This document shows positions 8,036-16,564 of a stretch of 64,000 nt of DNA, piece after piece. Origin of the DNA: Microbacterium proteolyticum (GTDB lineage Bacteria > Actinomycetota > Actinomycetes > Actinomycetales > Microbacteriaceae); the NCBI RefSeq assembly GCF_029639405.1, contig NZ_CP121274.1, positions 3,472,001 to 3,536,000 of the forward strand. Direction: 5' to 3'. A program made the translations under genes and the position numbers. The notes beneath the pieces were generated by a model, which was not told where the DNA came from, ran no database searches, and saw only the letters and a list, made by a program, of their open reading frames with translations. Numbering within the stretch: position 1 is the first letter of the stretch; each line of letters begins with the position of its first letter.

Positions 8036-9190
8036 GTGAGGAACATCGCGCGGTCGACGATCCTGGTCCTGCTCTCCGCCGTGCTGCTGACCGGCTGCGT
8101 GCCGGAACCTGCTCCGACGCCGACGGCGACCCCTGCGACGCAGACGCCCACCCCGACGCCCACTCCGACACCGACGCCGGATCCGCTCGCCGGCCTCAGC
8201 CTCGAGGACAAGGTCGGGCAGATGTTCATGGTCGGCACGTCGGTGAGCGGCGCCGATGCGACGACCGTCGCCGCGGTGCGCGACGACCATGTGGGCGGGA
8301 TCTTCCTGCACGGACGATCCGACGCCGGGGTGCAGGCCACGGCCGAGCTCGTGGGCGGGTTCACCTCACTCGTCGCGGCCGGCGCCCCCGAGCTGTGGGT
8401 GTCGACCGACCAGGAGGGCGGTGACGTGCAGGTGCTCTCGGGCCCCGGGTTCGACGGCATCCCCTCGGCCCTCGAGCAGGGGCGGCAGGACGACCTGCGC
8501 GCCAGCGCCGCGACCTGGGGCGCGCAACTCGCGCAGGCAGGGGTCAACATGAACCTCGCGCCCGTCGCCGACATCGTCACCAGCCCCGATACGGCGCGCG
8601 GCAATCCGCCGATCGGCCAGCTCGACCGCGAATACGGCTACGACGACGCACGGGTGGCCTCCCAGGCCGGGGCGTTCGCCGCGGGGATGCGCGACGGCGG
8701 CATCCTGCCGACCTTCAAGCACTTCCCGGGGCTCGGACACGTGGGCGAGAACACCGACACGACCGCGGGAGTCACCGACGACTTCGTCACGGCCGACGGC
8801 CCCGATGTCGGCGTGTACTCCACGGTGCTGCCGCAGGGTCCGGCGGTGGTCATGCTGTCGACCGCCGTCTACGCCAAGATCGACCCGAACGCGCCCGCGG
8901 CGTTCTCGCCGACGGTGGTCGGGGTGCTGCGCAACACGGTCGGGTTCGACGGCGTCGTCACCACCGACGACCTCTCCGCCGCCCGTCAGGTGCAGGCGTG
9001 GTCGCCCGCCGACCGCGCGACGCTCGCCGTGGACGCGGGCATCGACCTGCTGCTCGTCTCGGCCGACCCCTCGGTGTACCCCGAGATGCGGCAGGCGGTG
9101 CTGGCGCGTGCGCAGAGCGATCCGGCATTCGCCGCGAAGGTGGATGCCGCGGCCCGACGGGTGCTTGCGGCCAAGGCCGCGATGCCGTGA
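8036..9190 (+). CDS. Glycoside hydrolase family 3 lipoprotein (NagZ-like)
   Basis: Probable exo-beta-N-acetylglucosaminidase acting on cell-wall fragments outside the membrane. 384 residues from the GTG at 8036: signal VRNIARSTILVLLSAVLLTGC with lipobox LTGC, a Thr-Pro linker (about 24 residues, coded by a short ACNCC-type repeat at 8114-8180), then a GH3 domain. The family motif appears as FKHFPGLGH (KHFPGHG in NagZ) and the nucleophile Asp lies in GVVTTDDLSA. I prefer GTG 8036 over ATG 8018 because CACCAT sits exactly 6 bases upstream, the leaderless spacing seen at many genes here. The domain is full length. Substrate preference is inferred from NagZ. Confidence 0.85.
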   Translation: MRNIARSTILVLLSAVLLTGCVPEPAPTPTATPATQTPTPTPTPTPTPDPLAGLSLEDKVGQMFMVGTSVSGADATTVAAVRDDHVGGIFLHGRSDAGVQATAELVGGFTSLVAAGAPELWVSTDQEGGDVQVLSGPGFDGIPSALEQGRQDDLRASAATWGAQLAQAGVNMNLAPVADIVTSPDTARGNPPIGQLDREYGYDDARVASQAGAFAAGMRDGGILPTFKHFPGLGHVGENTDTTAGVTDDFVTADGPDVGVYSTVLPQGPAVVMLSTAVYAKIDPNAPAAFSPTVVGVLRNTVGFDGVVTTDDLSAARQVQAWSPADRATLAVDAGIDLLLVSADPSVYPEMRQAVLARAQSDPAFAAKVDAAARRVLAAKAAMP

Positions 9191-9257
9191 CGGCGGCCCG
9201 CGCCGCCTCCCTCGCCCTCGCGACGCTCCGCCTGCACGGCGCTCCACCGATGACTTC

Positions 9258-9300
9258 GGCCACATGTACGCCGCGCGGGTGCGAAGGCGCACATGTCGCC
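9258..9300. repeat. Intergenic palindrome, ACATGT type
   Basis: Two 15-base arms (9258-9272 and 9286-9300) match as reverse complements at 13 of 15 positions around a 13-base loop, each containing ACATGT. It sits between the GH3 gene and hrpA, both on the plus strand, and is a candidate terminator of the GH3 gene or an intergenic repeat. Confidence 0.55.
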
Positions 9301-9370
9301 CGGCTCAACGTGGAGCGAGACGGGACGCGGGGAGGGCGCGGAGGCGGCGACCGCGATAGGCTGGAAGGCT

Positions 9371-12300
9371 GTGTCCGTCGAACCCGTCATCGTCTACCCG
9401 CCCGAGCTGCCCGTCAGCGCCGCGCGGGACGAGATCGCGCGCGCCATCCGCGACCACCAGGTCGTGATCGTCGCCGGCGCGACCGGATCGGGCAAGACGA
9501 CGCAGCTGCCGAAGATCTGCCTCGAGCTCGGTCGCACGTCCATCGCGCACACGCAGCCTCGCCGCATCGCCGCGCGCACCATCGCCGAGCGCATCGCCGA
9601 GGAGCTCCAGGTCCCCCTCGGTTCCACCGTCGGCTACAAGGTGCGGTTCACCGACAAGGTGTCGGCCGACACCCGCGTGGCACTGGTCACCGATGGCATC
9701 CTGCTGAACGAGATCCACCGCGACCGGCTCCTCCGCCGCTACGACACGATCATCGTCGACGAGGCGCACGAGCGTTCGCTCAACATCGACTTCCTGCTGG
9801 GGTACCTGCGGCGGATCCTTCCCCAACGCCCCGACCTCAAGGTGATCGTCACGTCGGCGACGATCGACCCCGAGAGCTTCGCGCGCCACTTCGCCGCCGC
9901 GCCCGCCGAACCCGGCGGCGAGCCGATGCCCGCGCCGGTCATCGAGGTGTCCGGCCGCACGTACCCGGTCGAGATCCGGTATCGGCCGCTCGACGGGGCG
10001 GACCGGGCTCCGGAAGAGAACGGCGATTCGGATCCGGATGCCGCCACACCCACGCCGCAACCGAAGAAACTCCGGAGCCCGGCACAGGGCAAGCGTGACA
10101 GCGACGACGCCGACGAGGTCGGCGCCGTCGTCGCGGCGCTCCGCGAGCTCGACCGCGAGCCCGCGGGCGACGTGCTCGTCTTCTTCCCCGGCGAGGCCGA
10201 GATCCGCGACGCGGCTGATGCCATCCGCGGTGCGTATCAGAAGGATGCCTCCCCGACCGAGGTCCTGCCCCTGTACGGGCGTCTCTCCGCCGCCGAGCAG
10301 CACCGCGTGTTCGAGCGCTCCACGGTGGCGGGCGTCCGCCGCCGTGTCATCCTCGCCACGAACGTCGCCGAGACGAGCCTCACCGTCCCCGGCATCCGGT
10401 ACGTGGTCGACACCGGCACCGCCCGCATCTCGCGGTACAGCAACCGCTCGAAGATCCAGCGGCTGCCGATCGAGGCCGTGTCGCAGGCGTCGGCGCAGCA
10501 GCGCTCGGGTCGCGCCGGCCGCACGTCGCCGGGCATCGCGATCCGGCTGTACTCCGAGGACGACTTCACCCGCCGCCCGGAGTACACCGAGCCCGAGATC
10601 CTGCGGACCTCGCTGGCATCCGTCATCCTGCAGATGCTGTCGCTCGGGTTCGGCGACATCCAGGCGTTCCCGTTCCTGACCCCGCCCGATTCCCGAGGCG
10701 TGAAGGCCGCGTTCGACCTGCTCGTCGAGCTCGGCGCCGTGAAGCTCCCGGCGCCCGGGTCCCGCGCCGCCGATGTCGACCGCGACGTCCGCGACGACGG
10801 CGACCCGTCCCGGCAGCGGCGCGGACGCGGCGACGAGCGCGGCCCGCGGCTCACCGCCATCGGCCGCGAGATCGCCCGGCTGCCGATCGACCCGCGCTTC
10901 GCGCGCATGCTGCTCGAGGCCCGTGACGCGGACGTGCTGCCCGAGGTCATGGCGATCGTGGCCGGCATGTCGATCCAGGACGTCCGCGAACGCCCCGAGG
11001 ACCGCCGCGAGGAAGCCGACCGCTTCCACGCGCGCTTCACCGACCCGACCAGCGACTTCCTGTCGCTGCTGAACCTGTGGGAATACCTGCAGGAGAAGCA
11101 GGCCGAGCTTGGTTCGAGCGCGTTCCGGCGCCTGTGCCGCAGCGAGCACCTCAACTACGTGCGCGTGCGCGAGTGGGTCGACGTCCATCGGCAGCTCTCG
11201 TCGCTGCTCGGCGCCGGTCGTGAGGGCCGCGGAGCGCGGAACCGTGTCCCAGAAGTCGCTGGTTCGGGTCGCTCGAAACCGCAACGATCGGGACATGCTC
11301 CGTCGCACGTGGGACGAGGGTCGCAGGACACCGCGCCCGAAGGGCACACGCAGGGGGATGCCATCCACCGCGCGATCCTGTCGGGGCTCCTGTCGCACAT
11401 CGGCATCCTCGATCCCCGAACGATCGCTCAGGCCAAGGACCGCAAGGCGCCCGGCGACGCGCGTCCGACGAAGGGCGAGTACATCGGCGCGCGCGGCGCG
11501 CGGTTCGCCATCTTCCCGGGCTCCGGGCTGAAGAAGCGGCGTCCCTCCGCGGTCATGGCGGCCGAGCTCGTCGAGACGTCACGCTTGTTCGCCCGGACCG
11601 TCGCGGCGGTCGACCCGGCGTGGGCGGAGGACCTCGCCCCCGACCTCGTCAAGCGGTCACTGAGCGAGCCGCACTGGTCGAAGGATGCCGGCTCCGCCGC
11701 CGCGTACGAGAAGGTCACGCTGTTCGGCGTCGAGCTGGTCGGACGCCGCCGCATGCAGCTCGCGCGGTTCGATCGCCCGCTCGCGCGCGAGATGTTCGTG
11801 CGCCACGCGCTGGTCGAGGGCGAGTGGGACCCGTCGGTGCTCGACAAGCGCCTCACCGCGTTCCTCCGGCGCAACCAGGAGCAGCGCCGCCTGCTCGAGA
11901 AGATCGAGGAGCGCGAGCGCCGGCGCGACATCCTGGTCGGCGACGAAGCGGTGTTCGCGTTCTACAACGCGCGGATCCCCGCCGATGTCACCGACGTCCG
12001 CTCGTTCGAGACGTGGTGGAAGGATGCCTCGAACCGCACGCCGCATCTCCTCGATCTGCGCGAGTCCGACCTCACCGGCGACCGCGCGCAGGGCGACGAC
12101 CGGGCCTTCCCCGCGCGCTGGCGCCAGGGCGATCAGACGCTGAACCTCGCCTACCGCTTCGAACCGGGCGCCCCCGATGACGGCGTGACCGTGGTCGTTC
12201 CGCTCCCCCTGCTCGCGCAGCTGCGGCCGGACGGCTTCGACTGGCAGGTGCCGGGTATGCGCGACGAGCTCGTCACGGCCCTGCTGCGCGCGTTGCCGAA

Positions 12301-13540
12301 GACGATCCGCCGCAACGTCGTTCCCGCGGCCGACTGGGCCGAGAAGTTCAGCGCCGAGCTGGCGGAGAAGGGTCCGGAACACACGAACGGCCTGCCGAAG
12401 TCCACGCTCGTCGACGCGCTCGCCGCGCTCGTCCAGCGCGTGGCGAACCAGCGCGTGAGCGCCGCGGACTTCGAGCTCGACCGCGTCCCCGGTCACCTCA
12501 TGCCGTCGTTCCGCGCGGTCGACACCCGCGGACGGGCCGTGGGCGCGGACCGCGACCTCGGAGCACTGCAGCGCCGCCTCGCCGACCGGGCGCGCTCGAG
12601 CGTGGAGTCGACGATCGCGCGCCCCGCAGCCCGAACGGCCGCGCGAGTCGCCGAGGCCTCCCCCGCGTTCGCGTCGCGTGCGAAGCTCACGACCTGGGAT
12701 TTCGACGAGCTCACCGAGGTCGTCGACACGCCGGTGGCCGGCGGTGTCGTCCGCGGCTACCCCGCCCTCGTCGACGAGGGCGACAGCGTCGCACTGCGCG
12801 TGGAGGCGACGCCCGAGGATGCCGCGCGGCACACCCGCGCCGGCATCCGGCGACTCCTTCTCCTCGCCGTCCCCTCCCCCGCGTCGTACGTGCTCGACCA
12901 CCTCACCGCGAACGAGAAGCTCGCGCTCGCGGCATCCCCGTATCAGAACGCGAAGGCGCTGATCGAGGATGCGCGCGTGGCCCTGGCCGACGACGTCCTC
13001 GGGCGGGAGAGCCCGACCGGTGTCGTGCGCACGAAGGCGGAGTTCGAGCGCGTGCGCGATGCGTTCTCGGCCGCCTCGGTCGAGCAGACCTTCCGCGCGG
13101 TGTCGCTCGTCGCGAAGATCCTGCTGGCGCAGCGCGATGTCGAGCGGGCGATGAAGGATGCCGCGTCGATCACGCTCCTCGGCGCCCTCAACGACGTACG
13201 CGGACAGCTGAAGGGCCTGATCTTCCCGGGGTTCGTCTCCCGGACGGGGCTCGCGCGCCTCGCGCACCTGCCGCGGTATCTGGCGGGCGCGCTCGAGCGG
13301 GTGAAGACGCTGTCCGACAACCCCGGCCGCGATCGCCAGCGCATGACCGAGTACGAGCGCGGCGCCGCCGGTTTCGTCGAGGCCGGAGGCACGATGCCGC
13401 TTCCCGCGGAGGCACCCGGGAACCTCGTGCAGACCCGGTGGCTGCTGGAGGAGTTCCGCGTGAGCCTCTTCGCCCAGCGCCTCGGCACCGCCGAGCCGGT
13501 CTCCCCCCAGCGTCTCGCGAAGGCGCTGAAGGGCGCGTGA
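9371..13540 (+). CDS. hrpA: ATP-dependent RNA helicase HrpA
   Basis: DEAH-box helicase of 1389 residues, close to the usual length for HrpA. Motifs: Walker A GATGSGKTTQLPK (about residues 34-46), VDEAHERSLNIDFLLGYL (DEAH box), TSATIDPE, ATNVAETSLTVPGI, and QRSGRAGRTSPG (motif VI). After the helicase core come the winged-helix/ratchet region and a long C-terminal region of the DUF3418 type. HrpA acts on mRNA and stalled ribosomes in other bacteria. The start is the GTG at 9371: TAGGCT lies 8 bases upstream, and the 26 residues upstream in the open frame have no homology look. The insert around residues 625-660 is a low-complexity, probably lineage-specific linker. The stop codon lies inside the palindrome that follows. 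Confidence 0.94.
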   Translation: MSVEPVIVYPPELPVSAARDEIARAIRDHQVVIVAGATGSGKTTQLPKICLELGRTSIAHTQPRRIAARTIAERIAEELQVPLGSTVGYKVRFTDKVSADTRVALVTDGILLNEIHRDRLLRRYDTIIVDEAHERSLNIDFLLGYLRRILPQRPDLKVIVTSATIDPESFARHFAAAPAEPGGEPMPAPVIEVSGRTYPVEIRYRPLDGADRAPEENGDSDPDAATPTPQPKKLRSPAQGKRDSDDADEVGAVVAALRELDREPAGDVLVFFPGEAEIRDAADAIRGAYQKDASPTEVLPLYGRLSAAEQHRVFERSTVAGVRRRVILATNVAETSLTVPGIRYVVDTGTARISRYSNRSKIQRLPIEAVSQASAQQRSGRAGRTSPGIAIRLYSEDDFTRRPEYTEPEILRTSLASVILQMLSLGFGDIQAFPFLTPPDSRGVKAAFDLLVELGAVKLPAPGSRAADVDRDVRDDGDPSRQRRGRGDERGPRLTAIGREIARLPIDPRFARMLLEARDADVLPEVMAIVAGMSIQDVRERPEDRREEADRFHARFTDPTSDFLSLLNLWEYLQEKQAELGSSAFRRLCRSEHLNYVRVREWVDVHRQLSSLLGAGREGRGARNRVPEVAGSGRSKPQRSGHAPSHVGRGSQDTAPEGHTQGDAIHRAILSGLLSHIGILDPRTIAQAKDRKAPGDARPTKGEYIGARGARFAIFPGSGLKKRRPSAVMAAELVETSRLFARTVAAVDPAWAEDLAPDLVKRSLSEPHWSKDAGSAAAYEKVTLFGVELVGRRRMQLARFDRPLAREMFVRHALVEGEWDPSVLDKRLTAFLRRNQEQRRLLEKIEERERRRDILVGDEAVFAFYNARIPADVTDVRSFETWWKDASNRTPHLLDLRESDLTGDRAQGDDRAFPARWRQGDQTLNLAYRFEPGAPDDGVTVVVPLPLLAQLRPDGFDWQVPGMRDELVTALLRALPKTIRRNVVPAADWAEKFSAELAEKGPEHTNGLPKSTLVDALAALVQRVANQRVSAADFELDRVPGHLMPSFRAVDTRGRAVGADRDLGALQRRLADRARSSVESTIARPAARTAARVAEASPAFASRAKLTTWDFDELTEVVDTPVAGGVVRGYPALVDEGDSVALRVEATPEDAARHTRAGIRRLLLLAVPSPASYVLDHLTANEKLALAASPYQNAKALIEDARVALADDVLGRESPTGVVRTKAEFERVRDAFSAASVEQTFRAVSLVAKILLAQRDVERAMKDAASITLLGALNDVRGQLKGLIFPGFVSRTGLARLAHLPRYLAGALERVKTLSDNPGRDRQRMTEYERGAAGFVEAGGTMPLPAEAPGNLVQTRWLLEEFRVSLFAQRLGTAEPVSPQRLAKALKGA

Positions 13541-13599
13541 GTCGCCAGGATTTGTCGCCCGGACGCGACCGGAAGCGACAAATTCTGGCGACTCACGCG
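13534..13599. repeat. Intergenic palindrome A1, probable bidirectional terminator
   Basis: 25-base arms (13534-13558 and 13575-13599) pair fully apart from one G-U, around a 16-base loop. The left arm contains the hrpA stop codon; the right arm ends 7 bases before the stop of the convergent marR gene. A near-identical palindrome with the same 16-base loop length occurs at 14995-15052. Confidence 0.85.
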
Positions 13600-13605
13600 G
13601 GGGGG

Positions 13606-14100
13606 CTAGACCCCCAAGAAGCCTCCCCAGGTGCGCAGCAGCGCCTCCAGGTCGGCGCGCTGGGCGGGGGGCAGACCCTCGAGCAGGCGCTGCTCGTTGC
13701 GGACGTGGGCGGCGAACGCCTCGTCGATGACGCGCACCCCGGCGGGCGTGAGGGCGACGATGCGTCCGCGTCCGTCGTCCTCGCTCCCCTGACGGACGAC
13801 GAGACCGGATGCCACGAGACGGTCGACGCGTTTGGTCACAGCACCGGTGGTCACCATCGTCGTGCGCGCGAGCTCGCCCGCCGCGCACGCGTAGGGCTCG
13901 CCGCGGCGCCGCAGGGCGGCGAGGATGTCGAACTCGCCCTCGCCGAGCCCGTGCTCGCGGTAGACGCGCAGGAGTTCCTCGCGGAGCCGGTCGGCGACCC
14001 GGTGGAGGCGGCCGATCACCTGGAGGGGCGAGACGTCGAGGTCGGGCCGCTCGTCGCGCCACTGCTCGACGATCCGGTCCACGCGGTCGATGTCGTCCAC
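13606..14100 (-). CDS. MarR-family transcriptional regulator
   Basis: Winged-helix repressor of about 164 residues. The DNA-binding region reads LGEGEFDILAALRRRGEPYACAAGELAR, then TTGAVTKRVDRLVASGLVVR and a wing with DGRGRIVALTPAG, all typical MarR. I take the GTG at 14100 as start because TAAAGT lies 7 bases upstream on the minus strand. The ATG at 14142 would place the start inside the divergent eamA gene and inside its operator. A GTG at 14109 is a further alternative. It is divergent from an EamA transporter and almost certainly controls it and itself through the paired dyads at 14115-14147. Confidence 0.85.
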   Translation of the reverse strand: MDDIDRVDRIVEQWRDERPDLDVSPLQVIGRLHRVADRLREELLRVYREHGLGEGEFDILAALRRRGEPYACAAGELARTTMVTTGAVTKRVDRLVASGLVVRQGSEDDGRGRIVALTPAGVRVIDEAFAAHVRNEQRLLEGLPPAQRADLEALLRTWGGFLGV

Positions 14101-14107
14101 CGTCCCC

Positions 14108-14147
14108 ACTTTACCTTCCTCGGAAGCTATTGTGTCTTCCATGGAAA
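14108..14147. promoter_or_regulatory. Divergent marR-eamA promoter with two TTCCnnGGAA operators
   Basis: Two dyads, CTTCCTCGGAAG (14115-14126) and TTCCATGGAA (14137-14146), have centres 21 bases apart, two helical turns. Minus-strand -10 TAAAGT (14113-14108) lies 7 bases before the marR GTG; plus-strand -10 TATTGT (14128-14133) lies 7 bases before the eamA ATG. The second dyad covers the eamA start codon. A MarR dimer on each dyad would block both leaderless promoters. Confidence 0.7.
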
Positions 14148-15064
14148 CTACCTGGCGTGCCGTCGCGATCACCGCGGTCGCCCCGATGGCGTGGGGCGCG
14201 ACGTACGTCGTCACGCGACACCTCCTCCCCGCCGACGCACCGCTGTGGGGCGCCGCGCTGCGCGCTCTGCCGGCGGGACTCCTGCTCTGGCTCCTCGCCC
14301 GACGGATGCCACGCGGCGCCTGGTGGTGGAAGGCACCGGTGCTGGGCGCGCTCAACTTCGGCGGCTTCTTCGTGCTCGTCTACGTCGCCGCGCAGCTCCT
14401 GCCCTCCTCGGTCGCGGCGTCCATCATGGCGCTCGCGCCGCTGGCGCTGGCCGGGCTCGCGTGGCCGCTCCTGCGGCAGCGTCCGACGACCCGGTGGGCG
14501 CTCGGATCCGTCCTGGGCATCGCCGGAGTGGTGCTCATCGTCGGGCTCGGCGCCGAGGGTGTCTCCCCCGCCGGGGTGGTGGCATCCGCGATCGCCCTGC
14601 TGTCGTCGTCGCTCGGCGCGATCCTCACGACACGGTGGCGTGACGACACCCCGCTCCTCGCGACGACATCGTGGCAGCTCACCGCGGGTGGGATCGCGCT
14701 GGTCGTGGTCGCCGCGGTGGTCGAGGGCGCGCCGCCGAGAGTGGATGCCACGGGCGTCGCCGCCTACACCGGGATCGCGGTGGTGGCCACGGCGCTCGCC
14801 TTTGTGTGCTGGTTCACAGGTCTGCGCCTGCTGCCCGCGGGGACCGTCGGCCTGATCGGCCTGCTCAACCCGGTGACCGGCGTGGTGCTCGGCGTGCTCG
14901 TCGGCGGCGAGTCTCTCGGCATCGGCCAACTCGTCGGCATCCTCGCGGTCCTCGCCGCCATCGCCGTCTCGCGCCCGCCCCGCCGCGGTACGCCTGAGTC
15001 GCCAGGATTTGTCGCTTCCCGCTGGCCGCGGGCGACAAATCCTGGCGACTCACGCGCACGATGA
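14141..15064 (+). CDS. EamA/DMT-family transporter
   Basis: Ten-helix drug/metabolite exporter of 307 residues made of two EamA repeats: METTWRAVAITAVAPMAWGATYVVTRHLL opens repeat one and a second repeat begins near residue 145. Substrate unknown; the divergent MarR regulator suggests efflux of a small toxic or signalling compound. The natural end of the fold is at about residue 284 (IAVSRPPRRG); the last ~23 residues (TPESPGFVASRWPRATNPGDSRAR) are encoded by palindrome A2, so the repeat appears to have replaced or extended the original stop. The gene ends 4 bases before the convergent DUF4097 gene. Confidence 0.88.
   Translation: METTWRAVAITAVAPMAWGATYVVTRHLLPADAPLWGAALRALPAGLLLWLLARRMPRGAWWWKAPVLGALNFGGFFVLVYVAAQLLPSSVAASIMALAPLALAGLAWPLLRQRPTTRWALGSVLGIAGVVLIVGLGAEGVSPAGVVASAIALLSSSLGAILTTRWRDDTPLLATTSWQLTAGGIALVVVAAVVEGAPPRVDATGVAAYTGIAVVATALAFVCWFTGLRLLPAGTVGLIGLLNPVTGVVLGVLVGGESLGIGQLVGILAVLAAIAVSRPPRRGTPESPGFVASRWPRATNPGDSRAR
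14995..15052. repeat. Palindrome A2 inside the 3' end of eamA
   Basis: Perfect 21-base arms (14995-15015 and 15032-15052) around a 16-base loop. Its arm sequence is the same as A1 at 13534-13599. Here it lies within the open reading frame of eamA. Together A1 and A2 bracket the marR-eamA pair. Confidence 0.88.
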
Positions 15065-15068
15065 CGGC

Positions 15069-15902
15069 TCAGGACGTGCGGAGCGTCACCGAACCCAGGG
15101 TCGCCTGCACGTCGATGCGGGGCGTCGCGGTGGGCGAGGTGCGCAGGGCGCTGTCGACCGAGCCCGGGCCGTCGCTCGTGAGCCGGTAGGTGTCGTCGGG
15201 CAGCCCGATGTCGGCGGAGCCCGCCGTCACCTCGATGCTCGTCCGCGCCGGCGCCGCACCGGTGAGGTCGGCGACCAGGTCGCCGTCGGTGACCTCGAAG
15301 GTCGCGGCATCCACGCCTTCGACGTCGGCCGTCGCCGATCCGCCCGACACCGAGATGCTCAGTGCGCTCGCGCTCCCGGTCACCGTCGCCCCGCCGCCGG
15401 CCACCTGCACGTCGACGTCGCCGTAGTCCCCGGCGAGATCGAGGCTGCCCCCGGCGACCTCGACCCGGAGATCGAGGTTCGTGCGCTCGAGGTCCTGCGG
15501 GAGGGTCAGGGTGGCCTGTGCCCCGTTGCCCCAGTCGGCGAAGGACCGACGCGGCGTCGCGACCTTGAGGGTGTCGCCGTCCTGCTCAAGGGTCCACCCG
15601 CCGATGCCGCTCCCATCCAGCTGAGCCTCCGAGACGTCGGCGAACACGACGGTCAGCGCGCCGCCGCTGACCTCGATGTCGAGGTCGCGCACGCCGTCGA
15701 CGGCGGTCTGCTGCAACGGGGCGGTCGCGTCGCTGCTGCGCAGCTCTCGGGCGGCCGTGAAGCCGGTGCTGAGCAGGGTGCCGACGATGACGAACCCGCC
15801 GATGACGATCGTGCCGATCGCGACCGCCAGGGAGCGCGGGGAGCGTCGCGGCGGGGTGGGCACCGGGGCCGGGGCCGGCTCGAGCGGGGTCTGGAGGGTC
15901 AT
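15069..15902 (-). CDS. DUF4097 beta-repeat membrane protein
   Basis: 277 residues. A Pro-rich cytosolic N-terminus and one membrane segment (about residues 28-50, VAIGTIVIGGFVIVGTLLSTGF) precede an extracellular right-handed beta-repeat region with rhythmic SGGxxTV/AGGxLDL strands, as in DUF4097 proteins. Its start codon overlaps the stop of the response regulator gene by 4 bases (ATGA), so it belongs to the operon histidine kinase - response regulator - DUF4097. This arrangement resembles LiaFSR-like envelope-stress systems, in which a membrane protein of this type modulates the kinase. That analogy is inference. Confidence 0.8.
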   Translation of the reverse strand: MTLQTPLEPAPAPVPTPPRRSPRSLAVAIGTIVIGGFVIVGTLLSTGFTAARELRSSDATAPLQQTAVDGVRDLDIEVSGGALTVVFADVSEAQLDGSGIGGWTLEQDGDTLKVATPRRSFADWGNGAQATLTLPQDLERTNLDLRVEVAGGSLDLAGDYGDVDVQVAGGGATVTGSASALSISVSGGSATADVEGVDAATFEVTDGDLVADLTGAAPARTSIEVTAGSADIGLPDDTYRLTSDGPGSVDSALRTSPTATPRIDVQATLGSVTLRTS

Positions 15903-16564
15903 GAGGATGCTCCGGTGGTGTCGTGGCCCAGGTGGACCAGGGCGGCGATGACGCGACGGTTGCCCGTCTCGTCCTGCTCGAGGCCGAGCTTGGTGAAGAT
16001 CGCGGTGATGTGCTTCTCGACGCTCGCGGGCGACACGAACAGCGCCTGGGCGATCGCCTGGTTCGACCGCCCCTCGGCGATCAGGGCGAGCACGGCGCGC
16101 TCGCGTTCGGTGAGCGCCTGGAGCCGGTCGTCGCGTCGACGACGGGCCAGCAGCTGGCCGACGACCTCGGGGTCGAGGACCGTGGCCCCGCCCGCGATGC
16201 GGGCGACGGCGTCGAGGAAGTCGCGGACGTCGGCGACCCGATCCTTCAGGAGGTAGCCGAGCGACCCCTGGCCGTCGGCGATCAGGTCGCTGGCGTACTG
16301 CTCCTCGACGTACTGGGACAGGACGAGGACGGCGAGCCCGGGATGCCGCGACCGCAGACCGATGGCGGCGCGGATGCCTTCGTCGGTCCAGGTCGGCGGG
16401 AGCCGGACGTCCAGCACGCACAGGTCGGGCGTCGTGTCGGTGACGGCGGCCTCGAGACCCGACGCGTCGGGGAGGGCGGCGACGACCTCGTGGCCGTCGT
16501 CGGCGAGGAGGCGCACGAGCCCCTCGCGCAGGAGGACGGAGTCCTCGCAGATCAGGATGCGCAC
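15899..16564 (-). CDS. LuxR/NarL-type response regulator
   Basis: 221 residues. Receiver domain with acidic pocket (ICEDS), phospho-acceptor Asp in LCVLDVRLPP (about residue 54), Ser and Lys at VLSQY and LLKDR. C-terminal LuxR helix-turn-helix LTERERAVLALIAEGRSNQAIAQALFVSPASVEKHI. The GTG start at 16564 overlaps the end of the kinase gene by 13 bases, so kinase and regulator are translationally coupled. Partner of the kinase at 16552-17859. Probable targets include its own operon. Confidence 0.93.
   Translation of the reverse strand: MRILICEDSVLLREGLVRLLADDGHEVVAALPDASGLEAAVTDTTPDLCVLDVRLPPTWTDEGIRAAIGLRSRHPGLAVLVLSQYVEEQYASDLIADGQGSLGYLLKDRVADVRDFLDAVARIAGGATVLDPEVVGQLLARRRRDDRLQALTERERAVLALIAEGRSNQAIAQALFVSPASVEKHITAIFTKLGLEQDETGNRRVIAALVHLGHDTTGASS

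Noticed and set aside
8114..8180. Short ACNCC-type tandem repeat resembling a minisatellite
   Set aside because: It codes the Thr-Pro linker of the GH3 lipoprotein, a normal feature of secreted actinobacterial proteins.
9293..9370. Upstream ATG start for hrpA at 9293
   Set aside because: The 26 added residues lack helicase similarity and overlap a palindrome-rich leader; TAGGCT before GTG 9371 supports the later start.
14101..14142. marR start at ATG 14142
   Set aside because: It would overlap the eamA start codon and lie inside the operator pair; GTG 14100 has a -10 at the right distance.
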